A stretch of DNA of 60,474 nucleotides from Mesotaenium endlicherianum. Taxonomy: Eukaryota > Streptophyta > Zygnematophyceae > Zygnematales > Mesotaeniaceae. How positions within the stretch are numbered: the stretch's first letter is position 1; each line of letters begins with the position of its first letter. Below, piece by piece: positions 22,901 through 34,613 of the stretch. The stretch lies in the NCBI GenBank assembly GCA_009602735.1, contig WELA01005835.1, forward strand, positions 444,158 to 504,631. Reading direction: 5' to 3'. The notes under the pieces are model-generated. The model saw nothing but the letters and a program-made list of their open reading frames with translations, did no database searches and had not been told where the DNA came from. The translations under genes were made by a program, and so were the position numbers.

Positions 22901-25075
22901 TCTTTGAACTCCCCTGTAGCCGAAGGGAGGCGCGGTCGCCTGCCGTTGCGGAGCAGGGCAGCAGCTGTCACCGTCCCTCTGGCAGGCCCAACGCCCCTCT
23001 CATCCTAAGGTTCTCCCACTCCCTCACGTGCTGAGACGCAGGGACCCCAACCCAAAACCGTACGACGGCCTGGGGAAGGCGGGGCATCGCCCCGAGGTTG
23101 CAGCTGCAGGATGGACTGATCCAGCGACCCGTGTGCAACCAAAGCCTTCTAGCCTCCCTTACCCTACTCTTGTGAACCCTCAACGGACCCCTGACCCCTG
23201 AACTCTAACCTAACGGCTGGAGAAAAGAACTCTCACCCGCAGCTGCAGAGCAGCGTGGGCCTTGCCAGCAGCCTGCACGCACCCACACATCCTCAGCCAC
23301 TCCCTTGGGTCCTTGGACCCTGGAGCCGACCCTTAAACCCTGCCCCTCGTACGGTCGGCAAAAAGGCGCGCTCGCCCCCATCCGCAGAGAAGCAGAGGCC
23401 TTTTCCAGCAGCCGCCCGCACGCACGCACCCCATCCGTTTCAAGTCGCTTCCCCCGCGCCCCGCGGAGCCACAACACCCAAAGCAACACTCGGGATCCCA
23501 GATCTTAAAACCCTTAGCCCTAAGTTTTGAATCGAGTGCGGTCAGAGGAAGGCGCGCGCGCGCTCACCCGCAGTTGCAGAGCAGCATGGATTTCACCATG
23601 TCCTCGAACAGAGAGGGGGAGCGGAACAGCCGCCCGAACCCGGCAGCCCTGGCGCCCGGGTGGCGGGCCTGGAAGCCCAGCACAGCCCGCTGGTCGCCAG
23701 GTGTCAGCCTCAGCATGCGCTCCACCTGGGCCTGCATGCATGCACGCGCACATCCAGCGCCTCGGAGATCAGCTCCGGGGACAGGCGTGTAGTATCGAAG
23801 CAAGGAGAGAAAACGTGCAGCTGGCAGCGCGCGTGTTTGTCCGAAGAGCAGAGCAGGAGGAGCCAGAAGCGCGGATTGCAGGAAATGGAAGTCTGGAGAA
23901 GCTGAAAGAGCTGAGAGAGTGCGAACTTGCGCCGATGGGCCGGGAGAGTCGAAGGTGCCGAAAGTAGACAGAGCAGGCAGCGCCGAGAGCGGTGAAAGTG
24001 CCAAACGTGCCGGAGGGGCCAGAAGGGGCGAGAAGAGAGCGGGAAGGGCTGGAAGGACGGGAAGAGCGTGAGGAGCAAGCAGGTGTGCGTGGGGAAGGGG
24101 GCGCGGTGTGGGAATGCATGCCTGCAAGACGGCCCGGTCGTTGTCTCCCAGGCGCGCCACTCCCTGCACCTCCACCTCCAGGACACCAGCACCGCGTGCT
24201 TCCTGCTGCTCCCCCTTCTCCTGCTGCTGCTGCTGCTGCTGGCGCTGCAGCTGCAGCCGTCCTCCTGCACCAGTAAAGGTTTGGAGTTTGAGGGTTTAGG
24301 GTCCAGCCAGAGCTTGAAGCTGACTTTCAGACTTGTCACCGAAGGTCAGCAGCGACCTACTTTGCCCAGGTTTTGTTTATCTTGGAAACTGCCTGGAGCA
24401 CCCACACCGAATTGAAGTTGAAGGTCTCCCATTCAAACCTCCACGCATTCACTTCCAACGCTCCAACGTTGACATATTTCTTGCCCTGCCCTATACATCA
24501 ATAAAGAAGGGGGAAAAACACCCAAGAAAGCCCTGAAAAAAAAGGCCAGCCGGACTAGGTCAGAGGGGGCACGTGTGCTGTGACACAGGCTCCAGCAACC
24601 TACCTTCTGCCAGACCGCTGTCACACTGTGCCTCTCCCAAGTAGCTCGGGGTTCCAGGGCGGCTTGCATTTCTGCTCTCCATCTGGCGAATCCTCACCCA
24701 AGCTGCTCGCCCATCAGCCAGTCTGAGAGGCCTCTCCAGCATGCCAGGTGTCGATCCCTCCAGGGCGGTACCCAACGCAGCCGTCATTCTGTCCGATTTT
24801 ACGACAGAGGCATCGACTTCCAACACCTTCGCTCGGCTGCCTTCCTCTTGCCCATTCGAAGCTATGTTGCAGCCCAGGGCTGCTGCTTTGCCACTCAAAT
24901 CGGGGCATATTTTCTGCAATTCTGGTTCCGTAGCAGACGGGATGAATTCTTTGGTGTCTCCTTCTTGACTTGCTTGAGTCCACACATTGGGGGCCATCAT
25001 GAAGAAGCCATAGCTACAGACTGCCTTCTCAAGGATGAAACCTTGGGGCAAGTCAATTTGGAACAAATGAGGCAT
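15557..25075 (-). CDS. HhH-GPD DNA glycosylase superfamily protein, 6 exons
   Basis: Exons on the minus strand: 25075-24604, 24264-24122, 23731-23568, 20285-18590, 18166-18075, 16496-15557. Joining them restores family sequence across every junction: VLQ-AQVERMLRLT, LLCNCG-WGRTLSMAHALCELQ, RHLKQ-VHGREC and FLAYW-WELWGEY. Exon 4 holds the helix-hairpin-helix (VPGFGPFSGANVM) and the following PADSET, whose Asp sits where HhH-GPD enzymes keep the catalytic aspartate. This resembles the uncharacterised plant branch of the superfamily, presumably nuclear base-excision repair; substrate unknown. Exon 4 encodes 565 codons because long Ala and Gly runs are inserted between conserved blocks. Exon 6 adds a Lys/Ala/Ser-rich tail with repeated VKSKVKS motifs. 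The introns after exons 2 and 4 appear to start with GC rather than GT. The ATG at 25073-25075 was chosen because it directly precedes the conserved LPQGFILEKAVCSYGFFMMA block. An N gap lies in the last intron. Confidence 0.85.
16524..16625. other. Assembly gap (102 N)
   Basis: The run of N is flanked by poly-G on both sides, directly upstream of the last exon acceptor of the HhH-GPD gene. Poly-G sequencing failure is the likely cause. Confidence 0.95.
16788..16821. repeat. (GT)n microsatellite
   Basis: A GT run in the last intron of the HhH-GPD gene. Confidence 0.9.
17829..17985. repeat. Interstitial telomere-like motifs of both types
   Basis: At 17829-17847 there are two CCCTAAA units (plant-type). 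At 17943-17964 there are three TTAGGG units in the opposite orientation. Both lie in the last intron of the HhH-GPD gene. They are far too short to be a telomere. Confidence 0.8.
21429..21863 (-). pseudogene. Two exons of a digalactosyldiacylglycerol synthase
   Basis: Minus-strand exons at 21863-21786 and 21604-21429 encode VSPQFLEVSRGGGQLSFSKG-CYFIGK, then TLWGKGYRELCDLLLHH, a Ser/Thr/Ala-rich insert, and VDVYGTGFDLEEI. This matches the central GT4 region of DGD1/DGD2, the plastid enzymes that make digalactosyl lipid. The acceptors (CAG) and donors (GTATGT, GTAAAG) look intact, and the two exons join in phase 0. The second ends in phase 2. I find no earlier or later DGD exons in the window, so the gene is a fragment. 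It lies inside the third intron of the HhH-GPD gene, on the same strand. It could be a transposed or duplicated gene piece or an assembly join. Confidence 0.65.
22497..23590 (-). repeat. Tandem decayed copies of the HhH-GPD exon 3 donor junction
   Basis: The real junction (plus-strand coordinates 23556-23590; minus-strand CTGCTCTGCAACTGCGG then GTGAGC) is repeated in decaying form at about 23366-23400, 23225-23260, 23083-23115, 22930-22962, 22639-22670 and 22497-22533. The copy at 23225-23260 keeps GCTGCTCTGCAGCTGCGG-GTGAGA almost intact. On the plus strand several copies are preceded by a TACGGCCTGGAGAAGG-like sequence. Spacing between neighbouring copies is mostly 140-160 bp. Confidence 0.8.
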
Positions 25076-26366
25076 GGAGACAGTAACAGACTAGGGGCAC
25101 GCTAGCAACGTATGTCATGAGAGTGCCACTTTCTTATTCTCGTGTATATCAATGAGTACCTGTCATTCGTTTGAGGAGCTTCCCCTGAATACGACTTCAA
25201 GGTCTGTGCACTTTTCATCTCCAAAAACTCATGTGCTCTCATGATCATGGTCGGGTGACAGTCGTAGCAATCTCAAGCAACTATCCCTCCGTACTAGGAA
25301 GGAGTTGAGGAAAGTTCGCTGCAAACGTGCGAAGACCCGGATGGCGTCGTTGGAGTAAGTCAAGGAGATACTGCCAAGCTGCTGCCAACCATTGCTAGCA
25401 ACATATACAATCCGTACAAACGAAGGAGGCAACGAAAGTTCGCATGTGGCCCTGGAATATCTTCGTATTGCTATGTGCCAATCAATGCGGAGCAACATCA
25501 CAACTTGTCAGGAGTTTATTTGGAATCTCCCCGTCTCTGTTTTCTTTTCCGAAACAGGGCGTAACATTCCGGAACAGCTGCAAGCCTAGTAACATGAAGC
25601 AGTGGTCGTTTATAAGGAGCCCTGTAGCGAATTCAGTGGCATCAGGAGTCAGAAGCCTTACCCCCAGAGGCGCTGCAGTCTAGTGAAGACCAACATTGAG
25701 GCCCTCGACACGAATTCATAAAGGCACGGGACACGAATACAGCTGAAGGTGACTTGAGGTGAGGGGGCCACTTTCCAGGAGCTAGTGAAGCTTGATATGC
25801 AACACTCACTCTGCATTGTTCCAGATGGCAATGCAGCCAGCGAGGAGAGTCGTGAATTAGTACCACAACTCTTGTGGATGTCGGCAAGTCGTCAGCATTG
25901 CATTTATGTACAGGTCCCTCTTATGGTTTATGAGTCCCACTGCATGATGAGAATTCCATCGCCATAGCTCCATTTGCCAATTAACCATAGACACTTTTTC
26001 TTTTGTATTGCGACCATGACTCATAAGAAGCCCTGGCGACATAAGTGTTACAAACTGCATATTGGCTTTATCTACTATCGAGAATACATGCCACCGAGCT
26101 GCCGTTGGTGCATGTAGACTACTTTCAGCACTCATATCACAGCTCGGCCTGGCTGAGGAGCATTGAGGCCAATACACACATGTTCTAGGGCCTTGTTTCA
26201 GCTGCCTAGACTGCTCCGTATAAGTCAAGTGTGATTTTCAAATTAACTTTGCATATAATGACTAAGATCCTTTCTTTGTCGAATCTAACTACGTGGCAGA
26301 TTGCGCTATTCGATCCCCTTGCAGTTGGCCTGGCTGGTGGCTTTAAAAGATACTCTCGGAGCAGCC
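25076..26366. other. Intergenic between divergent genes
   Basis: The HhH-GPD gene starts leftward and the beta-propeller gene starts rightward from this A+T-richer spacer, so it should hold two promoters. I see no coding region with a recognisable domain and no core promoter element I would defend. Confidence 0.45.
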
Positions 26367-27160
26367 ATGGCTGTCACCAACGCACTTACCTTCAGCTTCT
26401 CGCTGCTGCTCGTTCTGCTCGCGAGCCCAGCCGTCCTCGCTGGGAAGGACTTGGTTGTTGTTCATGCTAACCAGGTGGAGACTCACTAACTAGCCCTTGG
26501 CTGTAGTGTACCTGCTCTGTCTAGCTGCATTGATCTATGTACTGATCATGTTATGTTCTACCCCACCCTTTTCGCTTGCCCCCGTGAAATGCTCATTTGA
26601 AACTCAAGCTGTATATGGAAGGTGCATATATCGCAAGTGGCTTACTCTTTTGAATATACTGCTGCAAGACCTCAGTGTCTCACGTTCCTATATTGTAATC
26701 TCGGAGACTGCAGCTAGTCTGCTGTGCATCCTTGGCTGCGCTGATCTGATTCAATACCTCCCTCTGCTAGCCAATCAAATTCTAATGCCTGTTTACACGA
26801 ATGCTCGAGTGTGACACGACCTGCCTTGGTAAGCGTGTATGAAAGGTGCTTGTGTGCCTCTCATTCAGTCAATCTTCACTACGCGCTTCCAAAGTACATA
26901 CACTCTTGCTATACGGTAGAAACTAATCCTGCACCTCAGAAGCTGGTAGGAATTTAGGCACGACGTCTTAGCACACATGTTGCCCAAACGCTGCGCTTGA
27001 GACTAAGTCTGACCTGCAATGTTGGCCTCACAATTTCCCCCCCTTTGCTGCATGCATGGGAACAGGTGAAGAACGAGGTGCTGGTCTTTCAGGCGGGGAG
27101 CAAGGGCGTGCTGGAGCTCAAGCAGCGCGTCTTCACCCAGGGGAAGGGCCAGGTCAGCCA

Positions 27161-27210
<50 letters not shown>

Positions 27211-27248
27211 NNNNNNNNNNNNNNNNNNNNNNNNNNNNNNNNNNNNNN

Positions 27249-27334
<86 letters not shown>

Positions 27335-30300
27335 AGGTGCTGTATGTGTTGGGGTCTGTGCTCTTCACTTTCGCCTGTCGTTGCTTCTTTTTATGGTCTC
27401 ATTACTCAGCAACGTGGTTGCTACCAACTCTGCTTCCCCAGTTTCTTCTAAGTTCTTGTGTACACACTCGCACACTTTGCTACCTCTCAAAAGGTACGGT
27501 GGCTGTTGGTGGCGTGCGGTAAGTCTCCTCCAGCTCTTCATGTCTTTCTTCTGTAAATAATTTATTCTACAGTCTCTCTTGTAATTGATACTTTGTGTGG
27601 CCCGGACCTCCTTCCGCCATACAACAAGCCGGGGTGCCAACAGCAACTCCTTCTTGAACTCGCCTTCAGGTCTCCTCACCATACTTACGCGCACAGTTAT
27701 CAACGCATTTTCACTCGAAATTGTCCGTGGTGTGCCTCCAGCCCTATGGCTACAGCGAGCCGGGTGTTGACGGCAACATCACATCGGCGGGCCGAGGCAA
27801 CGACCCTACGGGCACTCAGGGCGCGCTCGCGGTCGACCAGCGCGATGTGTTTGTGGTCAACGGGGGCGAGGGCACCGTCTCGTGGCTGCGGTTCGACAGC
27901 AGGGGCTCCCTCAAGTTTGTTGCCAAGGTGCGTGCCTTAAGTGTTATTTTAGCGAGGGAGTTGTGTGCGTACGTCTCCGTTTTGTTCTGCTAATTATCCT
28001 CTGAGGCGGACCGTGCTAACCCTGTCTTCCCAGGGTCTGTTGGCTCGTACCAGAGCCGACGCATAGTCCTGAACTTTCATTGACCACTGTTGACTCCCGT
28101 GTTGACCCGTGTTGACCCACGCTGACTCCTGCCACCCCCCCTCGCGCCCTTTGCACGTGTGCATGTGCGTTGCGGGCACTTCACATGGCTTGAATTGACC
28201 CACAATTATGTACACTTCCCAGGAGTTGACTGTGGCTGACTCCCTCTGACACGTGTTGAGGCTTATCATCCCCCACGCACGCAACGTATGTGCGTGCAGA
28301 GCCCCTCCGTGGGAGGCACGACGTTTTTGGCCACGCTGGCCGTCAATCGCAAGCTCGGAGTGGTGGTGGCTGCGGACGTGCTTGGGAAGGGCTCCCTATA
28401 CGCCTTCAAGTACCGCGGCAACAAGTAAATTTCCACATTCTGTAGCCCTGATTTTGACCTCTGCACCCTAGCCCTGATGCACCCGACCACGGCTCCACCA
28501 GCCAGGCAAGGATTGACTCAGCATGGAGCAGATGGCCAAGACTTAGGGGATGGCCAAGACGTGTTTTTGAAAGACACAACAAGAGCAAGTCAAGCATGCT
28601 AACATGCGCCCTTAGGTGCCAAGCTAGTGCCCCGTAAAGTGACCTCAGTGTTGCTGACCTCAGTGTCGGTGACCTCGGTGTTGGTGCCAGTATCAGTTTC
28701 TGACGAGATCCACCCGCGACCTCCACCGCGTTACTCGAATTGCTCAGCCCTCAGCTCAAATACCCTCTTTACCAGCGTTGTTTTGCGCTAGCCTGCCTTG
28801 CCCCGCGTGCGTGCATGCAGAGCTACATCGCATCATTTGGATCAACAGGCAAGAAGGTTGCGCTCTCTGGCCCGCGGCCCTGGAGCCCCTTCCCTCTCTC
28901 GCTCGCAAGCTCCGATCGCAACCGGCCCAAGCACTCGGGGCCCTGTGTGAACGCGAACCCCTCAACTTAGCCCTAAGCCCAATTTAAACCCACCTTTGTT
29001 CTCATCGTGCTCTGCAATCCTGCGCCGTGTGTGAATGCAGGCTGGCGCCGTATCCCCAGTTTCTTGGTGAATTCTCCGCCGCCAAGTTCGACTTCCAGGC
29101 CCTTGGGGGGCGCACGATCGCGTTTGGATCGACCCCGGACATTTTCAGCATCGTGACAGCTGTCGCCCAAGTCAGCTTCTCCCCGCGCTCCGACTACCTC
29201 ATTGTCGTGGTACGCTTCTCGCTTTCTGCTCAACAACGCTCGCCACTGACTGACTCTGGCTGACTCTGGCTGGCTCTGGCTTCATTCCACCTTGCCTTGC
29301 AGTGTATTCTGGCTCTGACTTGCCCTGTGCAGTTTGGATACATGTGCATGCTTTACATTTGGCTTCAGTTCTGCCGTTTCAATTCACCTTCGCTCTGGTT
29401 TGCCCTTAGTAACTTGTATGTGTGGGCACGTTTCGTTTGGCCCTGTCACCACTTTGACCTTCTGCCGTTTGAAGTCTCGCCGTCGGAATGAGGTGTGGGC
29501 GCAGGCGTGTGACTGGTTGAGATGAATGCCTCTCTCTCCACGTGTACGCGTGCTTGTGCGTGTATGTGAGTGCGCGCGTGTGTGTGTGCTTCTGTGTACG
29601 TGGCTGTTTGACATGATCATACCATTCACGTTCGTCTCCACGCTTGAACCCCTCCACAAATTCAGCCGTCCTAAGTTCTAACTCTGATCGAAACCCTGAT
29701 CTCATCGCCTCGTCTTCCTTCCCGTGGGGTGCCGGCTGTGGGCCGTGGTCTGCGGTGGGCCACGCAGGTCAAGAGCACGGGGCTGTGGCTGTTTGACATC
29801 GTCGATGGCAAGCTCACCGCGCCCTACCACAACAACCTGGGGACCACCCCCCCCGCCAAGGGCAACCCCCTGCCCATCAACAAAGTGGCATTCGGCTTCT
29901 CGACCTCTCGAATTAGCGACATCGAGACGGCGCTGTTCCTGACGGCTGCGCTCGACTTCCGCTACAAGCCTTTCCCGTCCGGCGGGGTGAGCACTCCCCC
30001 CCACTCCCCCCCGTTTGGACTACCTGTCCCGGCTCTTTTGATTGTTTTATTTTTCTCGGTAGGTCTGTTTCTCTTCTCCCTTTGTTGCGGCGGTGGTTCT
30101 TTCTCTTTGGTGGTTTTTTTCTTCTTTTATAATTCTCAACTTTGTTAGTGCTTTTTCTCCCTTGCTGCTCTTCTCCTTGCCTACCCAGTGCGCATCGTTC
30201 TCAGCTTCCGCCTGTCACTGCCCTCCATAGTATAGCAGCGGTGCCTGTCAACCTGGCTAAGAGCTCTAGGAGATTTTCCCACCCTTACTCGGACCCCCCC

Positions 30301-32158
30301 TTAACGCCCCCTGCCCGCTCGCCTGCCCTCACCCCTTCCCCTTGCACGCTCTACTTGCTGGCAGCTGCCACAAATCAAGGGGGTCACTGCAAGCCTGAGC
30401 CGACCATTTGAGTGTGGGAATGACATGGGAGCTCTTCCCAGCTTTCCCTTGAGCCTCTCGCACGCCCTCCGCGTCGCCGTGAGATCGTGAAGCTGCGCTG
30501 CCGGACCTTCAGGCCCACATTCGACTCAAGGCTTACCCCAAACCCCCCTTCCTCTGCCTCTGTTGCTTCTGCATGCCAGGTGGAGTCGTACAAGATCGTG
30601 AAGCTGCGCCCGGGGAAGTTTGTGGTGGCCGTCGTCTCGGCCCTGCCGGCCAACGCAGGCGGCATGGGCGCCGGCCTGTGCTGGTCCTTTGTTCACGGGC
30701 GCTACCTTTACGCGACGTCGCCCGATTCTCCCGCCATCTACTCGTACAAGATCGGTACGCCTGACCATCCCTCCACCCCGCCACCTGTCTTGCCCTCTCT
30801 CCTCTCTCCTCTTGTTTTGGTTCGCTCTCCTCCTGCCCTTGTCTGTCTCTCCTCTCTCCATCCTCTCTTCTCCCTCCTTTTCTCTCCTTTTTTTCTTGTT
30901 AAGTTTGACTTCCTTCTCGCCTGTTTCTTAATCCTCTCTCTTCTTCTGCTTCTGGCCTTGCTGCGGTCATGTACTTTCTACCCGCTTTTGTCCTCCCCCT
31001 TCTCTCCTCTCTCTTCTCCCATCACTCTTTGGATTCTCCACTGCCAGTGGTGAGTGACCGAGGGTGCAGGCACACCATCAGCAGGAACATGCTATATGCA
31101 GCTTGTTTGTAGCTAAGTAGCGTGCAGGAGTCCCACACATACTATAATGGTCGTACATTTACATTACAATATGTCATATTACGCTCCATCAAAATTATAT
31201 TTTGCTGCCCCGTGCTGTGAGCTGTGTGCACTAGGAGTGGGGCACGGCCTCGTGGAGAACCAAATAAAACTCATGAGCACTTTATTTCCTAAGCCTGATA
31301 TTGTCGTTGCTCGTGCTGCACGAGTTCCAGTTCCGAACAATACAGCTAGACAGAGGAGGGGAAGGTTGAGGGTGGGGTGTGAGGGAAGCAAATGGGCAGA
31401 AAACAGGGCCCTCCTGTTGTCTCCTGTTATCTGTTGTGGTGACGTGGGAAACTTCTGACTGATGATAGCTGTTGACGTTTAATGCACTTCCCTCAGATGA
31501 CAAGGCACGCCTGAAGATCCTGCAGAGCAACCTCCACCCCACATACTCCGCCACGCCCAAGCCGCTCGACGTTGTTGGCTCTGAGGACGGTGAGTTCCAT
31601 GACTGACTTTCTTTCTGTGTGTCTGGCTGTGCGTGTTCATACGTGTGTGCGTGTGTGTGCGTGTGACTGTCCATGGTGATGGATGATCGAATATGTACTA
31701 AGTACGGATTCATTAGTGTGTGTGTGCATGTTTGTTTTCTGAGAGTATGTGTCCCGCTTGCGTGATATATTGTGTGTGTGTGTGTGGGCATGTGTGTGTG
31801 CGGTGTGTGTGTGTGTGTGTGAGGAGAGAGAGAGAGAGAGAGTAAGAGAGAAAGAGAGAGAGTGCTTCATAGCCTGACCTATCATTACCCTCAAGGAATC
31901 TGAACCCTAGTCCAACACGGTTTGGTGCAAAGTAGGGTTCCCCAACCAGCTCCCTTGTATGAAACATAATGCTCTGCAGGAAAGTACATCTACGTCAACA
32001 TTGCCGACAAGTGGGACCTCAAGAAGAAGACGGCCCGCGCGTCAATCGCAACGTACAAAGCGGGCAGCAACGGCAAGCTCACCTTTGTAGGGGGCACTTA
32101 CCTCCCCGCCCTGGCCTGGCCCACTGCTCCCGAGGGGCTCGGGATCTATTACCTTTGA
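26367..32158 (+). CDS. Secreted beta-propeller (lactonase-like) protein, 10 exons
   Basis: Exons: 26367-26474, 27066-27152, 27742-27927, 28300-28424, about 28820-28960, 29041-29209, 29768-29986, 30580-30754, 31497-31589, 31980-32158. All junctions are in phase except those around exon 5, whose ends I could not fix. The N-terminus, MAVTNALTFSFSLLLVLLAS, is a signal peptide with probable cleavage after AVLA. Repeated blade-like segments follow: VFVVNGGEGTVSWLRFD, VSFSPRSDYLIVV, KSTGLWLFDIVDGKL and YLYATSPDSPAIYSYKI. The arrangement resembles the seven-bladed lactonase / 3-carboxymuconate-cyclase-like family, roughly 490 residues. Substrate and activity cannot be told from sequence; a structural or extracellular role is equally possible. 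The protein ends EGLGIYYL. The first ATG of the signal peptide was chosen as the start. An upstream in-frame stretch lacks an ATG. Confidence 0.8.
27163..27331. repeat. (CT)n array with 38-N gap
   Basis: A CT dinucleotide array begins 10 bp after the exon 2 donor of the propeller gene and is broken by N at 27211-27248. The array length is therefore unknown. Confidence 0.95.
29594..29622 (+). repeat. Decayed copy of the start of propeller exon 7
   Basis: GTGGCTGTTTGACAT at about 29608-29622 repeats the exon 7 sequence at about 29784-29798. It lies about 175 bp upstream, inside the intron, in the same orientation. Confidence 0.6.
30478..30510 (+). repeat. Decayed copy of the start of propeller exon 8
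   Basis: AGATCGTGAAGCTGCGC at about 30482-30498 repeats the real exon 8 sequence at 30593-30609. It lies 111 bp upstream, within the intron. Confidence 0.75.
31765..31861. repeat. (GT)n / (GA)n microsatellites
   Basis: GT-rich runs followed by a GA-rich run in the last intron of the propeller gene. Confidence 0.85.
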
Positions 32159-34412
32159 ATGTTCCCTCGGTCTACTCAACCCCTTGAGTATAACATGAGT
32201 ACTACATATTTATAAAGTCAAATCTTTCTGTTTGGCATTTATGAGTTTACCATGAGAGCCATTGTTGTGGGGCTCTGCAGCTTTTTGCTAAAGAGGTTTT
32301 TGAAGGTTGTAGCAGATTGTGGTCATTAGAATGCTTTGAAGCTAGCACGCACTTTCACGCACCTGTTCCACGCACCTGCCCCAGAGAGATGCATGAGCTC
32401 TTTCCTAGGAACTGTGAAGCTCTTGAATGGGCGCGTTGAAGACTCCTTAGGTCATATTGAGCTACCTTTTTGAGCTAGCCAAAAGTAGTGGCGGCATTTT
32501 CAATATGCAGGCTGCCGCGTTGGCAGCAATGCATCACCTTTTGTAGTTCCATATCCAATTTTTGCCAGACGTATGTGATCCGACTCTTTCTTTCTGCCTG
32601 GTATGATAGTGATAGAAGTTAAGGAGCTGCCGGAGGGAAAGGAAATAATTTGTAGGGTTATTCAGAGTTGAAGGAAGATTTCAATTAAAGAAACTCAAAT
32701 TCAAAGAAAGGTTTCACTGAAAAGCATCCACTATGTGACAACAATATTCTACGTCAAGGAGAAGCAAATAATTCTGTAAGAATGCATTGCTAAGCGAACT
32801 GTTCTTCATGTGTGAATCATGTCGTCATTATGCGTGCATCAAGTGTCACTCATACACACGTTGCATGCGCTCGGCTCGTTACATAAAAATGGTTGTGAAT
32901 GGTGGTCTATCTATAGCTAATACGTAGAGGCTACACAAGGTTAAAACCACAACCCTCTGTGGCGGTCATGGTTAGTAAATTTATAGGCTTCCATTTTTCA
33001 CTTACTTTTTTTCACGGGCTAAAAAGGAAGTCACTTCACTCTTCTATGTGCAGTTCCAGGCAATGTGCCCCTTCTCATAACACTTGTAGCAATTGTACTC
33101 CAGAGTCCATGCAGCTTGCCAAATGCCCTGGCTTCCCACACATCTAGCAGATTCTCCTTGTTGACCCTCTTCCTCTGCCTCCTTGATATAAGCACTTCTT
33201 ATTGGTGCTCCTCCTTAGCTGGTATTGGCCACATTGAGCTCCTCCATTTGTAGAGCCATATCAGCTGCTGCTACCGCTTCCCTTTTACCATTGTTGCAGG
33301 CGCTCCGTGGGCCATCTCTATCTCCTTCTCACAGTTGAACAGCTTGTTTAGCATCTTGGTTTTCTCAGATTCTGAAGACGTATGCAGTAACACTACTTTT
33401 CTCTTTGTTGATTGTAAAGCGCAAATCATGGTGCCCTATTTTCCGCGCTATTTTTGGCACTGAAGAAGTCAATTGTTTAGTATGTGAAATGATACTTTAA
33501 TTGCTAGCACCAAGCTATAGGATAAGTACAAAAAGCAAAAACTTATCTAAAGCAGAGAAGGTACCATCATATGATTATGTCAACCTTATGCAAACTTAGT
33601 CTTACTTGTAAGAAGCAAGATGAGACACATTCACAAGACTTTGAGGCAAGCAAAAAATTCAGCATAATAAAAGGCCGCCTTCTCGATATTCCTTCCTCTT
33701 TTATGAGACTTACAAAACTTTTCCAAGATGCAAGTCTTGGCTTTGACAAAATTAATATTTTTATTGCAATTGTAATTGAACTTCTTTTACACATAAGTAC
33801 AGCAACTTGCCCAATGGTGAAGGATATTAAGAAACTTATGAGAATCTAATAAAAGGACTATAAAATCTCATCTTGGCCAAACATGGTTTGCCCGTTCTTC
33901 CCTATTCCTTTTACTCGGTTTCGACGAAGAGAGCTCAGCTGTCTCTCACCTACATTGTGAAAGTACTCAGCAAAAGGTTGGAACTATAACAATCTTGGAA
34001 AACCTTAACAACTATTGTGGTCATTTTGCGCCCTTTCTAGTCATTGCCAATTAGTTGGTTGTACAACAAACAAATTCTAGGCTCAATGGCTGTGGGATTC
34101 TTGGCCGCATGCTTTACTTCTCTTTTCGCTCGCTTAATTGTCGATATTGTAGCAATCTTCCTGTCGCTACAAATGCTCATGTCAAACTTTGCGTAATATT
34201 CTATGCCAAATATGCGTACATCTTCTATCTCACATTGCGTACCCATCCTGTCTATGTTTGCGTGTCTTCCAACGTTACCTTGCGTATCTTATACTTCGTC
34301 AATTTGGATTGATCTTTATGCGTATCTTTCATGTTCCCGGCGAGGGTTTCTCGGGTTTACACCACTTTACCCTTTCAGACCTCTTTTTGACCACTTAGCG
34401 ACCAGCAGACTA
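32159..34412. other. A+T-rich intergenic DNA with old element debris
   Basis: This lies between the propeller gene and the DIRS-like element. Apart from the gag fragment listed separately, I recognise no gene. A 92-codon plus-strand frame at 33571-33849 has a protein-like composition but no domain I know. Confidence 0.45.
32990..33360 (-). pseudogene. Decayed retrotransposon gag with two zinc knuckles
   Basis: On the minus strand, a CCHC box reading CYKCYEKGHIAWNC is encoded around 33044-33085. Just upstream in another frame is a second box, C-stop-MCGKPGHLASC, around 33110-33148. The stop and the frameshift between them show decay. Upstream text such as ALQMEELNVANTS fits a gag C-terminal region. 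Double zinc knuckles are common in Ty1/copia-like gag, but I cannot assign the family. Confidence 0.55.
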
Positions 34413-34600
34413 TAGAAGCTTTGACATGTGTCAAAGCTAGATTTGTGATATATGAATGCAGATATGTAAATCTTTAAAAAAATTAGCTACCGCTCAAATT
34501 CAAATTTCTACTGACATCGATGTTGTCACATCGACGTACATAAGCTTCGTTGAAGCACTTCCATAGTCATTGCAGGACAAGAAAGCAGAAGCTTGAAGAC
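34413..34600 (+). repeat. DIRS split direct repeat A1
   Basis: Starts TAGAAGCTTTGACATGTG and ends GCAGAAGCTTGAAGAC. It matches A2 at 49633-49831 nearly throughout, but lacks 13 bp at the centre of the terminal palindrome. Confidence 0.9.
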
Positions 34601-34613
34601 TCTCTCTTTGTTC

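Noticed and set aside
27337..27522. A hydrophobic frame after the CT array in the propeller gene
   Set aside because: Exon 2 (27152) and exon 3 (27742) join in phase without it, and it has no blade-like motif.
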